25,567 nt of DNA from JAKFXL01 sp947085765 (lineage in GTDB: Bacteria; Pseudomonadota; Gammaproteobacteria; Tenderiales; Tenderiaceae): the NCBI GenBank assembly GCA_947085765.1, contig CAMTXZ010000234.1:1-25567 (forward strand), read 5' to 3'. The notes beneath the pieces are model-generated. The model was given only the letters and a program-made list of their open reading frames with translations. It had not been told where the DNA came from and did not search any database. Shown piece after piece: positions 13,413 to 21,310 of the stretch (position 1 is the stretch's first letter; each line of letters opens with the position of its first letter). The translations under genes were made by a program, and so were the position numbers.

Positions 13413-15197
13413 CTACTCGTCATCACTCAGGGGTGACACCCGCGCCACTTCCGCCAGTGAGGTGGCGCCGTTTGCCACCTTTTGAATGCCGTTGAGACGC
13501 AACGGCCGCATCCCCTCCTTTTGCGCCTGCAGGCGGATGGCGGCAACATCGCCATCGCTGGAGTGCACCAGCCGTTTGATCTTGCCTGACATCAACAACA
13601 TCTCGTAGATGCCACTGCGTCCCACATAGCCGGTATCGCGACACTCAGCACAGCCGACCGGTCCCATCACCTTGTCAGGCATCGGCCCCTTCCACGGGCG
13701 GCTGAGGGTGTTCCAGAGTTCAGCATCGGTGGCGACCGGCTGTTTGCAGTGCGGGCAGAGGTTGCGTATCAGCCGCTGCGCCACCACCCCCAGCAGCGAT
13801 GAGCTGATCATGTAACGTGGCACGCCGATGTCGAGCAGGCGGGTGATGGCGGAGACGGCGTCGTTGGTATGCAGGGTGGAGATGACGAGGTGGCCGGTCT
13901 GCGCCGCCTGGATCGCCATCTCAGCGGTCTCCATGTCACGAATCTCACCGACCATGATGATGTCCGGATCCTGGCGCAATAGCGCGCGTACACCGCTGGC
14001 AAAGTCGAGATCGATATTGTGCTGCACCTGCATCTGGTTGAACTCAGGCACCACCATTTCGATCGGATCTTCGATGGTGCAGATGTTGAGTTCGGGCTTG
14101 GCCAGATATTTAAGTGTGGAGTAGAGCGTAGTGGTTTTACCTGAACCGGTCGGGCCGGTGACAAGGATGATGCCGTTGGGCTGTTTGATCATCTGTTGCC
14201 ACTGCGCCTCTTCGGTCTTGTTGAAGCCGAGGGCGGAGAAATTTTTCACCAGCACGTCGGGATTGAAGATACGCATCACCATCTTTTCGCCAAAGGCAGT
14301 GGGCAGTGTCGAGAGGCGTAGCTCCACCTCGTCACCACTCGGCGAACGTGTCTTCAAACGGCCATCGAGCGGCCGACGCTTCTCCGCCAGATCCATGCGG
14401 CCAAGAATCTTCAGGCGACTGGTGACGGCGGACATGATGGTGGCGGGCAGCTGATAGACCAGATGCAACATGCCATCAATACGGAAGCGGATGTTGCCCT
14501 TGTCGCGGCGTGGTTCGATGTGGATGTCGCTGGCGCGCTGATCAAAGGCGTATTGCAGCAGCCAGTCGACAATGCTGACGACGTGTTGATCGTTGGCATC
14601 GAGGCTGCCCTTTTTGCCCAGCTCCAGCAGCTGTTCGAGATTGGAGATGTCACCCATCGCCGTGCCCCGTTGATCGGTCGCCCCCAGTATTGAACGTGAG
14701 ACGCTGTAGAACTCCACCAGATAGCGGGCGATGTCGGCCGGGTTGGTCAGCACCAGGCGAATCTCGCGGTTCAATATGCGCGACAGCTCATCAACCCACT
14801 GGATGGCGTAGGGTTCGGCCGTGGCGATCACCACGTAGCTGGTGCTGCTCTCTACCGGCAGCAGCTTGTTGCGCTCGGCGTAGGAGTGAGAGACCACTGC
14901 CGTTACCGCCGCGGCATCGATCTTCAGCGGATCGATGCGGTAGTAGGGCAGGCCAACCTTCTGCGCCAGCCACTCGGTGAGAAACTCCTGATTCAAAAAC
15001 CGGTGTGGTGGCTGCGCCGACTTTAAGCCCTGATCGGCAATCAGCAGCAGTGGATGGAGTTGTCCCACATCACGAAAACGCGCCTTGAGCTGGAGATTTT
15101 CATACTGATCCTTGTTGATCAGTCTGTCGGTTAACAGCAAATCGGCCAGTTCGGCGAGTTCGAGTTTGTGGGTGTTGCGTTGGCTCATCTGATTCAC
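13413..15197 (-). CDS. GspE/PilB-type secretion or pilus assembly ATPase
   Basis: 594 residues from GTG 15197, or 591 from ATG 15188; neither has a convincing ribosome binding site. The N-terminal part (about 15-170) is the GspE/MshE-like N-domain. The catalytic part has ASDIHIEPRRDKGNIRFRIDG (about 227-247), Walker A GPTGSGKTTTLY (about 346-357), the Asp box TIEDPIE, Walker B DPDIIMVGEIRD (about 410) and the His box GHLVISTLHTND. The zinc-binding CPHC...CAEC (about 485-520) is typical of GspE and PilB assembly motors. It powers pilin or pseudopilin polymerisation at the inner membrane. No pilin, platform or secretin gene is next to it, so its partners must lie elsewhere. Confidence 0.9.
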   Translation of the reverse strand: MNQMSQRNTHKLELAELADLLLTDRLINKDQYENLQLKARFRDVGQLHPLLLIADQGLKSAQPPHRFLNQEFLTEWLAQKVGLPYYRIDPLKIDAAAVTAVVSHSYAERNKLLPVESSTSYVVIATAEPYAIQWVDELSRILNREIRLVLTNPADIARYLVEFYSVSRSILGATDQRGTAMGDISNLEQLLELGKKGSLDANDQHVVSIVDWLLQYAFDQRASDIHIEPRRDKGNIRFRIDGMLHLVYQLPATIMSAVTSRLKILGRMDLAEKRRPLDGRLKTRSPSGDEVELRLSTLPTAFGEKMVMRIFNPDVLVKNFSALGFNKTEEAQWQQMIKQPNGIILVTGPTGSGKTTTLYSTLKYLAKPELNICTIEDPIEMVVPEFNQMQVQHNIDLDFASGVRALLRQDPDIIMVGEIRDMETAEMAIQAAQTGHLVISTLHTNDAVSAITRLLDIGVPRYMISSSLLGVVAQRLIRNLCPHCKQPVATDAELWNTLSRPWKGPMPDKVMGPVGCAECRDTGYVGRSGIYEMLLMSGKIKRLVHSSDGDVAAIRLQAQKEGMRPLRLNGIQKVANGATSLAEVARVSPLSDDE

Positions 15198-15314
15198 AAT
15201 CCATTTTCATTATTGATGGGTGCGCCTTCCTGCGCCGGGTATTGCTCTGCCACTCAACTGTTAGCGGGTTGCCAGGTATTTTATTAATCCACTCATGGCG
15301 ATGATCTTTGCCAA

Positions 15315-15343
15315 GGACAATGTTCTCATTGTCGACATTGTCC
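15315..15343. promoter_or_regulatory. Inverted repeat, possible activator binding site (enhancer)
   Basis: GGACAATG (15315-15322) and CATTGTCC (15336-15343) are perfect inverted copies. A third half, CATTGT (15327-15332), lies between, and a TGTCGACA palindrome overlaps. It is about 95-120 bp upstream of the sigma-54 -24 element, the usual distance for a bacterial enhancer-binding protein site. It is not an exact NifA TGT-N10-ACA. Confidence 0.5.
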
Positions 15344-15435
15344 ACCCATATTCACCGCTGTGAGTACTTGCAGGGGTTTGGCGTTTGTTTGTTAATTGAT
15401 TGATTTGGTTTGATTAAGTGTTGAGTTTTCCAGTA

Positions 15436-15451
15436 TGGCACGGCCTCTGCA
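15436..15451 (+). promoter_or_regulatory. Sigma-54 promoter (-24/-12)
   Basis: TGGCACGGCCTCTGCA has the -24 GG and -12 GC at correct spacing (TGGCACG-N4-YTGC). Transcription would start near 15462, giving a leader of about 50 bases to the ATG at 15513. A sigma-54 activator gene lies next downstream. Confidence 0.75.
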
Positions 15452-15512
15452 ACAGCGGTAGTGCGGGTGTAGAAAAGTCCCGCTCCCCTAAGCGAACAGA
15501 GAGGTATACATC

Positions 15513-15752
15513 ATGTTTAACTCACCCTTCGATAATGTAAGTACATTTGATCGTCTGGCTCGTATGGCATTGGGCAGCTTTATGGTGGCTGCCATATTCT
15601 ATCCAGGCGTTAATGCCACCTGGTTGGCATTGCTGGCGATCTATCCATTTACGACTGCCGTTATTGCATGGGATCCACTCTATGCATTGATTCACCAGGT
15701 CAAGCTGCATGTGCCAACCAAGGGTCGGTTGGGAACTCATGCCCATGCTTAA
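15513..15752 (+). CDS. Small DUF2892/YgaP-type membrane protein
   Basis: 79 residues. The layout is that of the DUF2892 family: DRLARMALGSFMVAAIF (about 10-26), a short loop, then WLALLAIYPFTTAVIAWDPLYALI (about 36-59), giving two membrane helices, with a His-rich end (KLHVPTKGRLGTHAHA). GAGAGG eight bases before ATG is a good ribosome binding site. The family includes the membrane part of YgaP and stand-alone proteins near sulfur-metabolism genes; its biochemical role is unclear. It is controlled by the sigma-54 promoter 60-80 bp upstream, and an activator gene of matching type follows. Confidence 0.78.
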   Translation: MFNSPFDNVSTFDRLARMALGSFMVAAIFYPGVNATWLALLAIYPFTTAVIAWDPLYALIHQVKLHVPTKGRLGTHAHA

Positions 15753-16097
15753 TGTGTTGCAACAAGTGAGCCTTCGAAGCTGCTTTTTAGTTTAGCTTTC
15801 GGGGGTTCACCCCTCCTGTTTATTCACCTGTTTGGTGCAGCTGTATTGCGATTGCACCAAAATCACTTTCTCAACTAGCGCCCCTTGCCACAATCGTGAT
15901 GCTCTTTTGTTGATACATCAATGAGATAAATAAAAGATGTCGCAATGGAATGAGATATGCGTGTATTACATCGTGATAGTAAATGTACACGCAGACGCAG
16001 GTAGCCACGTCATTAAACCGTAAAACGTCTGTGTTAGCATCAGCCCTTCAAATCCAGGTCGATGCGGATTCGCGCGGCCACTACTGGGAGCGGCTCT
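15753..16097 (+). other. Intergenic region between the DUF2892 gene and its likely regulator
   Basis: No gene is supported. After the stop lie CGAAGCT...AGCTTTCG with GGGGTTCACCCC (about 15776-15813), a possible terminator, and then the 9-bp inverted repeat at 15831-15861. A start of the regulator at 16062 is possible, which would shorten the gap. Confidence 0.45.
15831..15861. repeat. 9-bp inverted repeat (operator or terminator stem)
   Basis: TTTGGTGCA (15831-15839) and TGCACCAAA (15853-15861) are perfect inverted copies with a 13-base loop. No U-tract follows, so an operator for the regulator gene is as likely as a terminator. Confidence 0.45.
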
Positions 16098-17681
16098 ATG
16101 ATACAGACTCAGTGTCCTGCCTTGGCGCCACAGATGGCCGAGGTGATTTTAGAAGCATCCAGATTGATCGGTCATACCCTTGATCCAGGCGCGTCGATAG
16201 AGGGCATATTGGCGCTGCTGTCGAACAGACTCGGTTTGACGCAGGGTAGAGTTGTACTGCCAGACAATGTGAGTGGTGTACTTCGCATCACTTATAGTCA
16301 TGGCTTAAATGATGATGAGATCAAACGCGGTCTTTACGCCCTCGGTGAAGGGGTCACTGGCAGGGTGATGTCCAGTGGTGAGATTGCCCTGATTCCCGAT
16401 ATCAGCAAGGAGCCTACTTACGTCGCGCGGGTATTCACCACCATACCCAGACAGGAGATAGCAGTTGCCTACATGGCTGTTCCTATCATGCGTGACGATG
16501 TACCAGTGGGTGTGATGGCGGTTCATCGCATGCAGAGCCTGCAATGCCATTTTGATAGCGATCTTTTTATTGTCCAGATCATGGCGACCATGATCGGACA
16601 AGTGTTGCATATCAATGATCTGGTCGCGCAAAAAACCCGTCGTTTAAAACAGGAAAATCGCGCACTCAAAGATCGGCAGCATGAGACAACGGCGGTGCAC
16701 GGCATCATCGGTAAAAGTACTGCACTGTGCAGCTCTATCGAGCAGGCGCATAAGGCTGCTGTATCAGAGGTCACCGTAATGCTGGTGGGTGAGTCTGGCT
16801 CAGGCAAAGAGCGCTTTGCCCGCATGATCCATCTTGCTAGTAATCGGCGTGACAAACCGTTTGTCTGCATTAACAGTGCTGCAATCCCCACCAACCTGCT
16901 GGAGAGCGAACTGTTTGGTCATGAGAAAGGCGCCTTCACTGGCGCAACGGCCAGCCGTGCGGGTAAGTTTGAGATGGCCACGGGCGGCACACTGTTTCTC
17001 GATGAGATTGGCGACATGCCGTTTGATCTACAGGCAAAACTGTTGCGTGTTTTGCAGGAGAAGACCTTGCAGCGTGTTGGTGGCAGCCGCGAGATCAGTG
17101 TTGATGTACGTATCATCACAGCAACCAATAAACGACTGGAGGAGGGGGTTAACAGCGGTAACTTCCGGCTCGATCTCTTCTATCGTCTGAACGTGATTCG
17201 TATTCAGTTGCCACCGCTGCGCCAACGCAAGGATGATATAGAACTGCTGGCGCTCTATTTTCTTAACCGTTGCAATCAGCTGCATAAACGCAACGTAGTG
17301 TTGAATACTCGTGCACTAGAACAGTTAAAACAGTACGAATGGCCGGGCAATGTACGGCAGCTGGAAAACGTAATTGAACGGCTGGTGGTGATGAGTGATA
17401 CCGAAGTGGTCAGTAACGATATGATCCGCGCCACACTGACGGATGAGTCGGGGATTGCGGTCGATGAGAACATTCCACTTAAACCTACTGCCGAGGTGGA
17501 GTTGCCCGCGAATGTTGATTTCACCATGCGCCCCTATGCCAAGGTGCGGCCTGATGAACGTGAAGCTATTATCTATGCGTTGCATCAATCCCGGGGCAAT
17601 AAAACCGTTGCCGCGCGGGTGTTAGGCATGACCAGTCGCCAACTGCACTACCGCTTGAACAAGCTTAGTATCAACGGTTGA
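16098..17681 (+). CDS. Sigma-54-dependent activator with GAF, AAA+ and Fis-type HTH domains (NifA-like architecture)
   Basis: 527 residues from ATG 16098, chosen because GGGAG lies seven bases upstream; ATG 16062 would add 12 residues with no ribosome binding site. A GAF sensor domain spans about 18-180 (LIGHTLDPGASIEGILALLSNRLGL, ALGEGVTGRVMSSGEIALIPDIS, MAVPIMRDDVPVGVMAVHR), with a coiled linker after it. The AAA+ domain shows Walker A GESGSGKE (about 231), the sigma-54 contact loop GAFTGA (about 278) and Walker B GGTLFLDEIGDM (about 296), followed by LDLFYRLNVIRIQLPPLR. The C-terminus (about 480-523) is a Fis-type helix-turn-helix, GNKTVAARVLGMTSRQLHYRL. It opens sigma-54 promoters by ATP hydrolysis; the GAF ligand is unknown. 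The likely target is the adjacent DUF2892 gene. The interdomain Cys motif of oxygen-sensitive NifA is absent and no nif genes are nearby. Confidence 0.9.
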   Translation: MIQTQCPALAPQMAEVILEASRLIGHTLDPGASIEGILALLSNRLGLTQGRVVLPDNVSGVLRITYSHGLNDDEIKRGLYALGEGVTGRVMSSGEIALIPDISKEPTYVARVFTTIPRQEIAVAYMAVPIMRDDVPVGVMAVHRMQSLQCHFDSDLFIVQIMATMIGQVLHINDLVAQKTRRLKQENRALKDRQHETTAVHGIIGKSTALCSSIEQAHKAAVSEVTVMLVGESGSGKERFARMIHLASNRRDKPFVCINSAAIPTNLLESELFGHEKGAFTGATASRAGKFEMATGGTLFLDEIGDMPFDLQAKLLRVLQEKTLQRVGGSREISVDVRIITATNKRLEEGVNSGNFRLDLFYRLNVIRIQLPPLRQRKDDIELLALYFLNRCNQLHKRNVVLNTRALEQLKQYEWPGNVRQLENVIERLVVMSDTEVVSNDMIRATLTDESGIAVDENIPLKPTAEVELPANVDFTMRPYAKVRPDEREAIIYALHQSRGNKTVAARVLGMTSRQLHYRLNKLSING

Positions 17682-17708
17682 AACGGTTAACTCAGCAGCC
17701 TTTGAGCC

Positions 17709-18605
17709 TTAGGCGTCAGGCAGTCGTGCGCTCATCTCATTTTTTATCCATTTAATAAACAGTTTGGTTCTGGCGGGCAGTAGTCGTCCGGAGGGATAGA
17801 TCAGATTGATCGGCCGGGGTGGTAGCTGAAACGATTCGAGCACCACCCGTAGCCGATTCTGTTTGATCTGTTGCTCTACCTGATAGGAGATGAACATGCC
17901 AAATCCCAGCCCCGCCAGACAGGCGTCAACCGTTGGGGCCACTTGATTGAATTCAAGGTTGCCGGTTACCGGCACGTTGAACGGTTTGCCGTTTTCATGG
18001 AAGGTCCACCACGGCCCGGTGCCTCCGGAAAAACGGATACAGTTGGCCTGAAGCAGCTCTTTAGGGTGTTGCGGTTCACTATGGCGGGCCAGATAATCGG
18101 GGCTGGCAACCACCATGCGGCAGACACTGCCCAGTGGCTGGGCAATCAGTGAAGAGTCCTCCAGCGCACCGATACGAATGCCAACATCAATATTCTCTTC
18201 CACTAAGTTGACTACACGATCCAGCAAAACCAGGTTGATGCGCACCTTGTTGTAGCGCTGTACAAAACCCGTGACAGCAGGCGCAACATACATCTGACCA
18301 AATTGAACCGGGGCGGTGAGTGTCAGCAGTCCGTTTGGTTCCACCGCATCACTACTCAAGCCAGCTTCAACCTCCTGGAGTGTGGCGAGCAGTGAACGAC
18401 AGCTTTCAATGTAACTACGTCCCTCATCCGTTAGCGAAATGCTGCGGGTGGTGCGATTGAAGAGCCGCACGCCCAAATGTGACTCCAGCGCCGCCAGCGT
18501 GCGCACCATGGATGGCAGTGAAGTGTTCATCACAACAGCGGCCGCCGTCAGGCTGCCATGGTCAGCAATGCTCACAACTGCTTGCATCGCTTTGAGTTTG
18601 TCCAT
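17709..18605 (-). CDS. LysR-family transcriptional regulator
   Basis: 298 residues, typical length. The N-terminal winged helix-turn-helix (1-60) reads MDKLKAMQAVVSIADHGSLTAAAVVMNTSLPSMVRTLAALE..., with LGVRLFNRTTRSISLTDEG closing it. The effector-binding domain (about 90-290) includes GLLTLTAPVQFGQMYVAPAV, DVGIRIGALEDSSLIAQPLG and GLGFGMFISYQVEQQI. The closest style is the AaeR/DmlR-like group whose members often control neighbouring metabolic genes. It is divergent from the glutathione S-transferase gene with 119 bp between the starts, the classical layout for control of that gene. The inducer is not known. Confidence 0.92.
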   Translation of the reverse strand: MDKLKAMQAVVSIADHGSLTAAAVVMNTSLPSMVRTLAALESHLGVRLFNRTTRSISLTDEGRSYIESCRSLLATLQEVEAGLSSDAVEPNGLLTLTAPVQFGQMYVAPAVTGFVQRYNKVRINLVLLDRVVNLVEENIDVGIRIGALEDSSLIAQPLGSVCRMVVASPDYLARHSEPQHPKELLQANCIRFSGGTGPWWTFHENGKPFNVPVTGNLEFNQVAPTVDACLAGLGFGMFISYQVEQQIKQNRLRVVLESFQLPPRPINLIYPSGRLLPARTKLFIKWIKNEMSARLPDA

Positions 18606-18653
18606 GCCTCGATTGCTCCATGAAACGGATGAGTGTTGTTCATATTAGAGCAT

Positions 18654-18681
18654 TTATTGTTGCCGGCTAACTGATGATAAT
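18654..18681 (+). promoter_or_regulatory. Candidate promoter for the GST operon
   Basis: TTATTG (18654-18659), 16 bases, GATAAT (18676-18681), then AAGGAG and ATG at 18725. Reasonable but not tested; it lies in the LysR divergent region. Confidence 0.45.
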
Positions 18682-18724
18682 GGACTCCGTCATTCGACCC
18701 AGACCTTTAAGGAGATCTACTATC

Positions 18725-19363
18725 ATGACTACCAAGCATCCCGCCCAACCGATCCGCCTGCACCGTTTTTATCTCTCTGGCCATAGCCACCGCGTAGAGC
18801 TACTACTCTCCCTGCTCAAACTTAACTACGAGTTGCTGGATGTGGACCTTGCCAACAAGGCGCACAAACAGCCGGAATTTCTCGCCATGAATCCATTTGG
18901 CCAGGTGCCGGTGATTGAGGATGGCAAAACGATTGTGGCTGACTCCAACGCAATCCTGGTCTACCTGGCCAGCAAGTATGACGATGGCACCTGGCTGCCA
19001 CGTGATCCGGTAGGTACTGCGGCCGTGCAACGCTGGCTTTCAGTGGCGGCAGGCGAAGTCGCTTTTGGTCCCGCAAGAGCCCGATTGGCAACTGTGTTCA
19101 AAGCCCCAGTCCAGGCAGATGAGGCGATTGCCCGCGCCCATGAGCTATTCCAGATAATGGATCGTGAACTGGAAAAAAGGTCGTACCTGGCCGGCGCCAC
19201 ACCGACCATCGCTGATATCGCCAACTACACTTACATCGCCCACGCGCCGGAGGGCAGTGTCTCGCTGGAGGCCTATCCCAATCTGCGTTCCTGGCTCCAG
19301 CGTATAGAGGCGTTGCCAGGTTTTGTGCCGATGGAAAAATCGGCCGTGGGTCTGGCAGGCTGA
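18725..19363 (+). CDS. Glutathione S-transferase
   Basis: 212 residues from ATG 18725, with AAGGAG ten bases upstream; an earlier ATG at 18674 lies in the promoter and is rejected. The thioredoxin-like N-domain (about 8-85) has IRLHRFYLSGHSHRVELLLSLLKL, with Ser/His near the catalytic position, and NPFGQVPVIEDGKTIVADSNAILVYLASKY, the glutathione-binding QVPV and DSNAI elements. The helical C-domain includes AHELFQIMDRELEKRSYLAGATPTIADIANYTYI with the N-capping box around PTIADI. It conjugates glutathione to electrophiles or reduces peroxides. It is coupled to the next gene and probably controlled by the divergent LysR protein. Confidence 0.92.
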   Translation: MTTKHPAQPIRLHRFYLSGHSHRVELLLSLLKLNYELLDVDLANKAHKQPEFLAMNPFGQVPVIEDGKTIVADSNAILVYLASKYDDGTWLPRDPVGTAAVQRWLSVAAGEVAFGPARARLATVFKAPVQADEAIARAHELFQIMDRELEKRSYLAGATPTIADIANYTYIAHAPEGSVSLEAYPNLRSWLQRIEALPGFVPMEKSAVGLAG

Positions 19364-19364
19364 G

Positions 19365-20324
19365 ATGGAGCTGCCTGGCGCAACGGAAATTTTCCACGAC
19401 GGCGAGCGCCTGTTGCAATCAGAGGCAGGCACGCAACAACGGCTGGCGGCGATAGCCACACAGCTTATTCGTGACCAGATGCCAGAGCAGCACCGGATAT
19501 TTTTTGCCCAGCTACCCTTTGTGATTGTTGGCAGTGTGGATCGGGGAGGGCAGCCTTGGGCATCGCTGCTTTGCAATCCGCCGGGTTTTATCAGCACCCC
19601 GGATGCACGCCAACTTTCGCTCTTAGCTCTGCCAATGACAACCGATCCCCTTCAGCAAACACTCGTCACTGGCGCGGCGATTGCGTTGCTCGGAATAGAA
19701 CAACAGACACGGCGGCGTAATCGTATGAATGGTCTGGTTACACAGGTCAGACCGGCGGGGTTTGATGTTGCGGTACAGCAGAGTTTTGGTAACTGCCCTA
19801 AATATATTCAGACCCGCCAAGCCGAATATTGGCCACGCGCAGCGGTTTCCAGTAGTTATGACTCAACTGCGCTTAACCCAGGCATGAAACAGATTATCGA
19901 AACTGCCGACACCTTTTTTATCGCCTCCGCCCATCCGCAAGCGCATCAAAAAAGTACACCAGCACACGGCGTGGATGTATCACATCGTGGCGGGAAACCA
20001 GGTTTTGTGCGGATAGACGAAGATAATAATCTGTTGGTGCCCGATTTTAGTGGCAACCATTTTTTTAATACGTTGGGGAATCTGTTACTGAACCCACGTG
20101 CAGGGCTACTTTTTATCGATTTTGAAACAGGTGATCTGCTTTACCTGGCAACGGAGACAGAGATTGTTTCCGCCGGACCCGCAGTAGAGTCATTTGTCGG
20201 GGCAGAGCGAATCATTCGGTTCAAGATAAATCAGGTCAGGCATGTAGTTGCAGCTGCGCCGTTACGTTGGCAGGGTACCGTGCAGATATCACCATTTTTG
20301 GAACAGACCGGGAGCTGGGCATAA
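19365..20324 (+). CDS. Pyridoxamine 5'-phosphate oxidase-like FMN-binding protein
   Basis: 319 residues. The ATG at 19365 lies one base after the GST stop (TGAGATG), so the two are translated together. An earlier in-frame ATG at 19323 is inside the GST gene and is rejected. The PNPOx-like split barrel is indicated by DQMPEQHRIFFAQLPFVIVGSVDRGGQPWASLLCNPPGFI (about 42-81) and a second barrel-like half near 206-260 (ADTFFIASA..., SHRGGKPGFVRIDEDNNLLVPDFSGNHFFNTLGNLLLNPRAGLLFIDFETGD). The two halves suggest an internal duplication. Family members are FMN-linked oxidoreductases or flavin- and heme-binding stress proteins. Its partner role with the GST is likely detoxification, by inference from context. 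Confidence 0.82.
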   Translation: MELPGATEIFHDGERLLQSEAGTQQRLAAIATQLIRDQMPEQHRIFFAQLPFVIVGSVDRGGQPWASLLCNPPGFISTPDARQLSLLALPMTTDPLQQTLVTGAAIALLGIEQQTRRRNRMNGLVTQVRPAGFDVAVQQSFGNCPKYIQTRQAEYWPRAAVSSSYDSTALNPGMKQIIETADTFFIASAHPQAHQKSTPAHGVDVSHRGGKPGFVRIDEDNNLLVPDFSGNHFFNTLGNLLLNPRAGLLFIDFETGDLLYLATETEIVSAGPAVESFVGAERIIRFKINQVRHVVAAAPLRWQGTVQISPFLEQTGSWA

Positions 20325-20392
20325 CTCAGTGCCCAAAGCATTTTCTGGGCTTGCCGAGGTTGGGCGGGTAACAATACTGTTCGCTTAGCCCC

Positions 20393-20427
20393 TCCGTTCA
20401 TGGTTCGACAGGCTCACCACGAACGGA
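20393..20427. repeat. Dispersed palindromic repeat, copy 2
   Basis: TCCGTTC (20393-20399) and GAACGGA (20421-20427) flank a core with TTCGACAGGCTCA. It is the inverse of the element at 405-441. It stands between the converging 3' ends of the PNPOx-like gene and arsM, where it may also stop transcription. Confidence 0.65.
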
Positions 20428-20446
20428 AGAGTTAATCGGTGCTTTA

Positions 20447-21310
20447 TTAACAGCAGCCAGAACTTGGCGTGCTGGGTTTAACCGCCTCAATCGAGGCGGA
20501 GACCACATAGTCAGTGACGTTATGGTTCGGTGCCCAATCACGAATGAAATCCTTTGATTCATCCTTGGGTTCGATGCGCACGTTGCTGAAGCCTGCGGCC
20601 TTGATCATCGTCTCCAGCTCACTGATCAGCGAGGCGTTACCCATGCAACCCTCAATCAGGGCCGGATCGTTACGCATCGCTTCTGGCAGCTCAACAGTGG
20701 CGACCACATCAGAGATGGCCAGCCGTCCCCCTTTTTTGAGTACCCGAAAGGCATCCTTAAATACCTGCTCCTTGTTGGGGGAGAGGTTGATGACGCAGTT
20801 GGAGATGATGACATCAACACTGCTGTCGGCAATGGGCAGATGTTCGATCTCGCCAAGGCGGAATTCGACATTGCCGAAGCTACCCTTGCTGGCGTTGTTG
20901 CGCGCCTTGCTCACCATGTCCGGTGTCATATCGATACCGATGACACGACCGTTGGCGCCCACTTCGTGGGCGGCGAGGAAACAGTCAAAACCGCCGCCGG
21001 AACCGAGATCGACCACCGTTTCACCAGGCCGCAACGAGGCGATGGCGCGTGGATTACCACACCCCAGCCCCATGTCGGCGCCACTTGGCACCTTGGCCAA
21101 ATCGTCATGGCTGTAGCCGAGGCGGGTGGAGATCAGGGTGTTGATGGCGCTGTCGTCCGAGACGCCACAACAGCTGCTCTCAATGCCGGTACTTTCGTTA
21201 TTGTTGCTGGCGTTGGCGACCTTGGCGTAAGCGCCGCGCACCTCCTGGCGGTGGTTGTCGTGTTTGGTCTGGTCAGGGGTTTCTGTTTTGGGTGGGCAGC
21301 AGCTGCTCAT
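20447..21310 (-). CDS. arsM: Arsenite S-adenosylmethionine methyltransferase
   Basis: 287 residues. The SAM-binding motif VVDLGSGGGFDCFLAA lies at about 99-114. The three cysteines needed for As(III) binding in ArsM are present: C84 (GLGCGNP), C172 (SNCVINL) and C222 (EGCMGNA), each in its usual context. Extra Cys pairs lie at the N-terminus (SSCC, residues 2-5), at SSCCG (about 45-49) and at the end (SGCC), possibly metal-binding. It methylates arsenite to mono-, di- and trimethyl forms, using glutathione or thioredoxin, in the cytoplasm. AAGGAG nine bases before the ATG decides this start. The gene begins 38 bases before the stop of arsR, in another frame, so the two form one operon controlled by ArsR. 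Confidence 0.93.
   Translation of the reverse strand: MSSCCPPKTETPDQTKHDNHRQEVRGAYAKVANASNNNESTGIESSCCGVSDDSAINTLISTRLGYSHDDLAKVPSGADMGLGCGNPRAIASLRPGETVVDLGSGGGFDCFLAAHEVGANGRVIGIDMTPDMVSKARNNASKGSFGNVEFRLGEIEHLPIADSSVDVIISNCVINLSPNKEQVFKDAFRVLKKGGRLAISDVVATVELPEAMRNDPALIEGCMGNASLISELETMIKAAGFSNVRIEPKDESKDFIRDWAPNHNVTDYVVSASIEAVKPSTPSSGCC

Larger units (their letters stand above)
15198..15512 (+). other. Regulatory intergenic region upstream of the DUF2892 gene
   Basis: No gene is seen. The region holds the inverted repeat at 15315-15343 and the sigma-54 promoter at 15436-15451, both described separately. The first ~60 bases after the minus-strand ATPase start form its leader. Confidence 0.5.

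Noticed and set aside
13808..14980. Plus- and minus-strand frames within the ATPase gene
   Set aside because: The PilB/GspE frame has Walker A, Walker B and zinc motifs across the same bases; the others have no recognisable content.
16098..17681. Naming the activator nifA
   Set aside because: Domain order is similar, but the interdomain cysteine motif and any nif genes are missing, and the nearby repeat is not a proper TGT-N10-ACA site.
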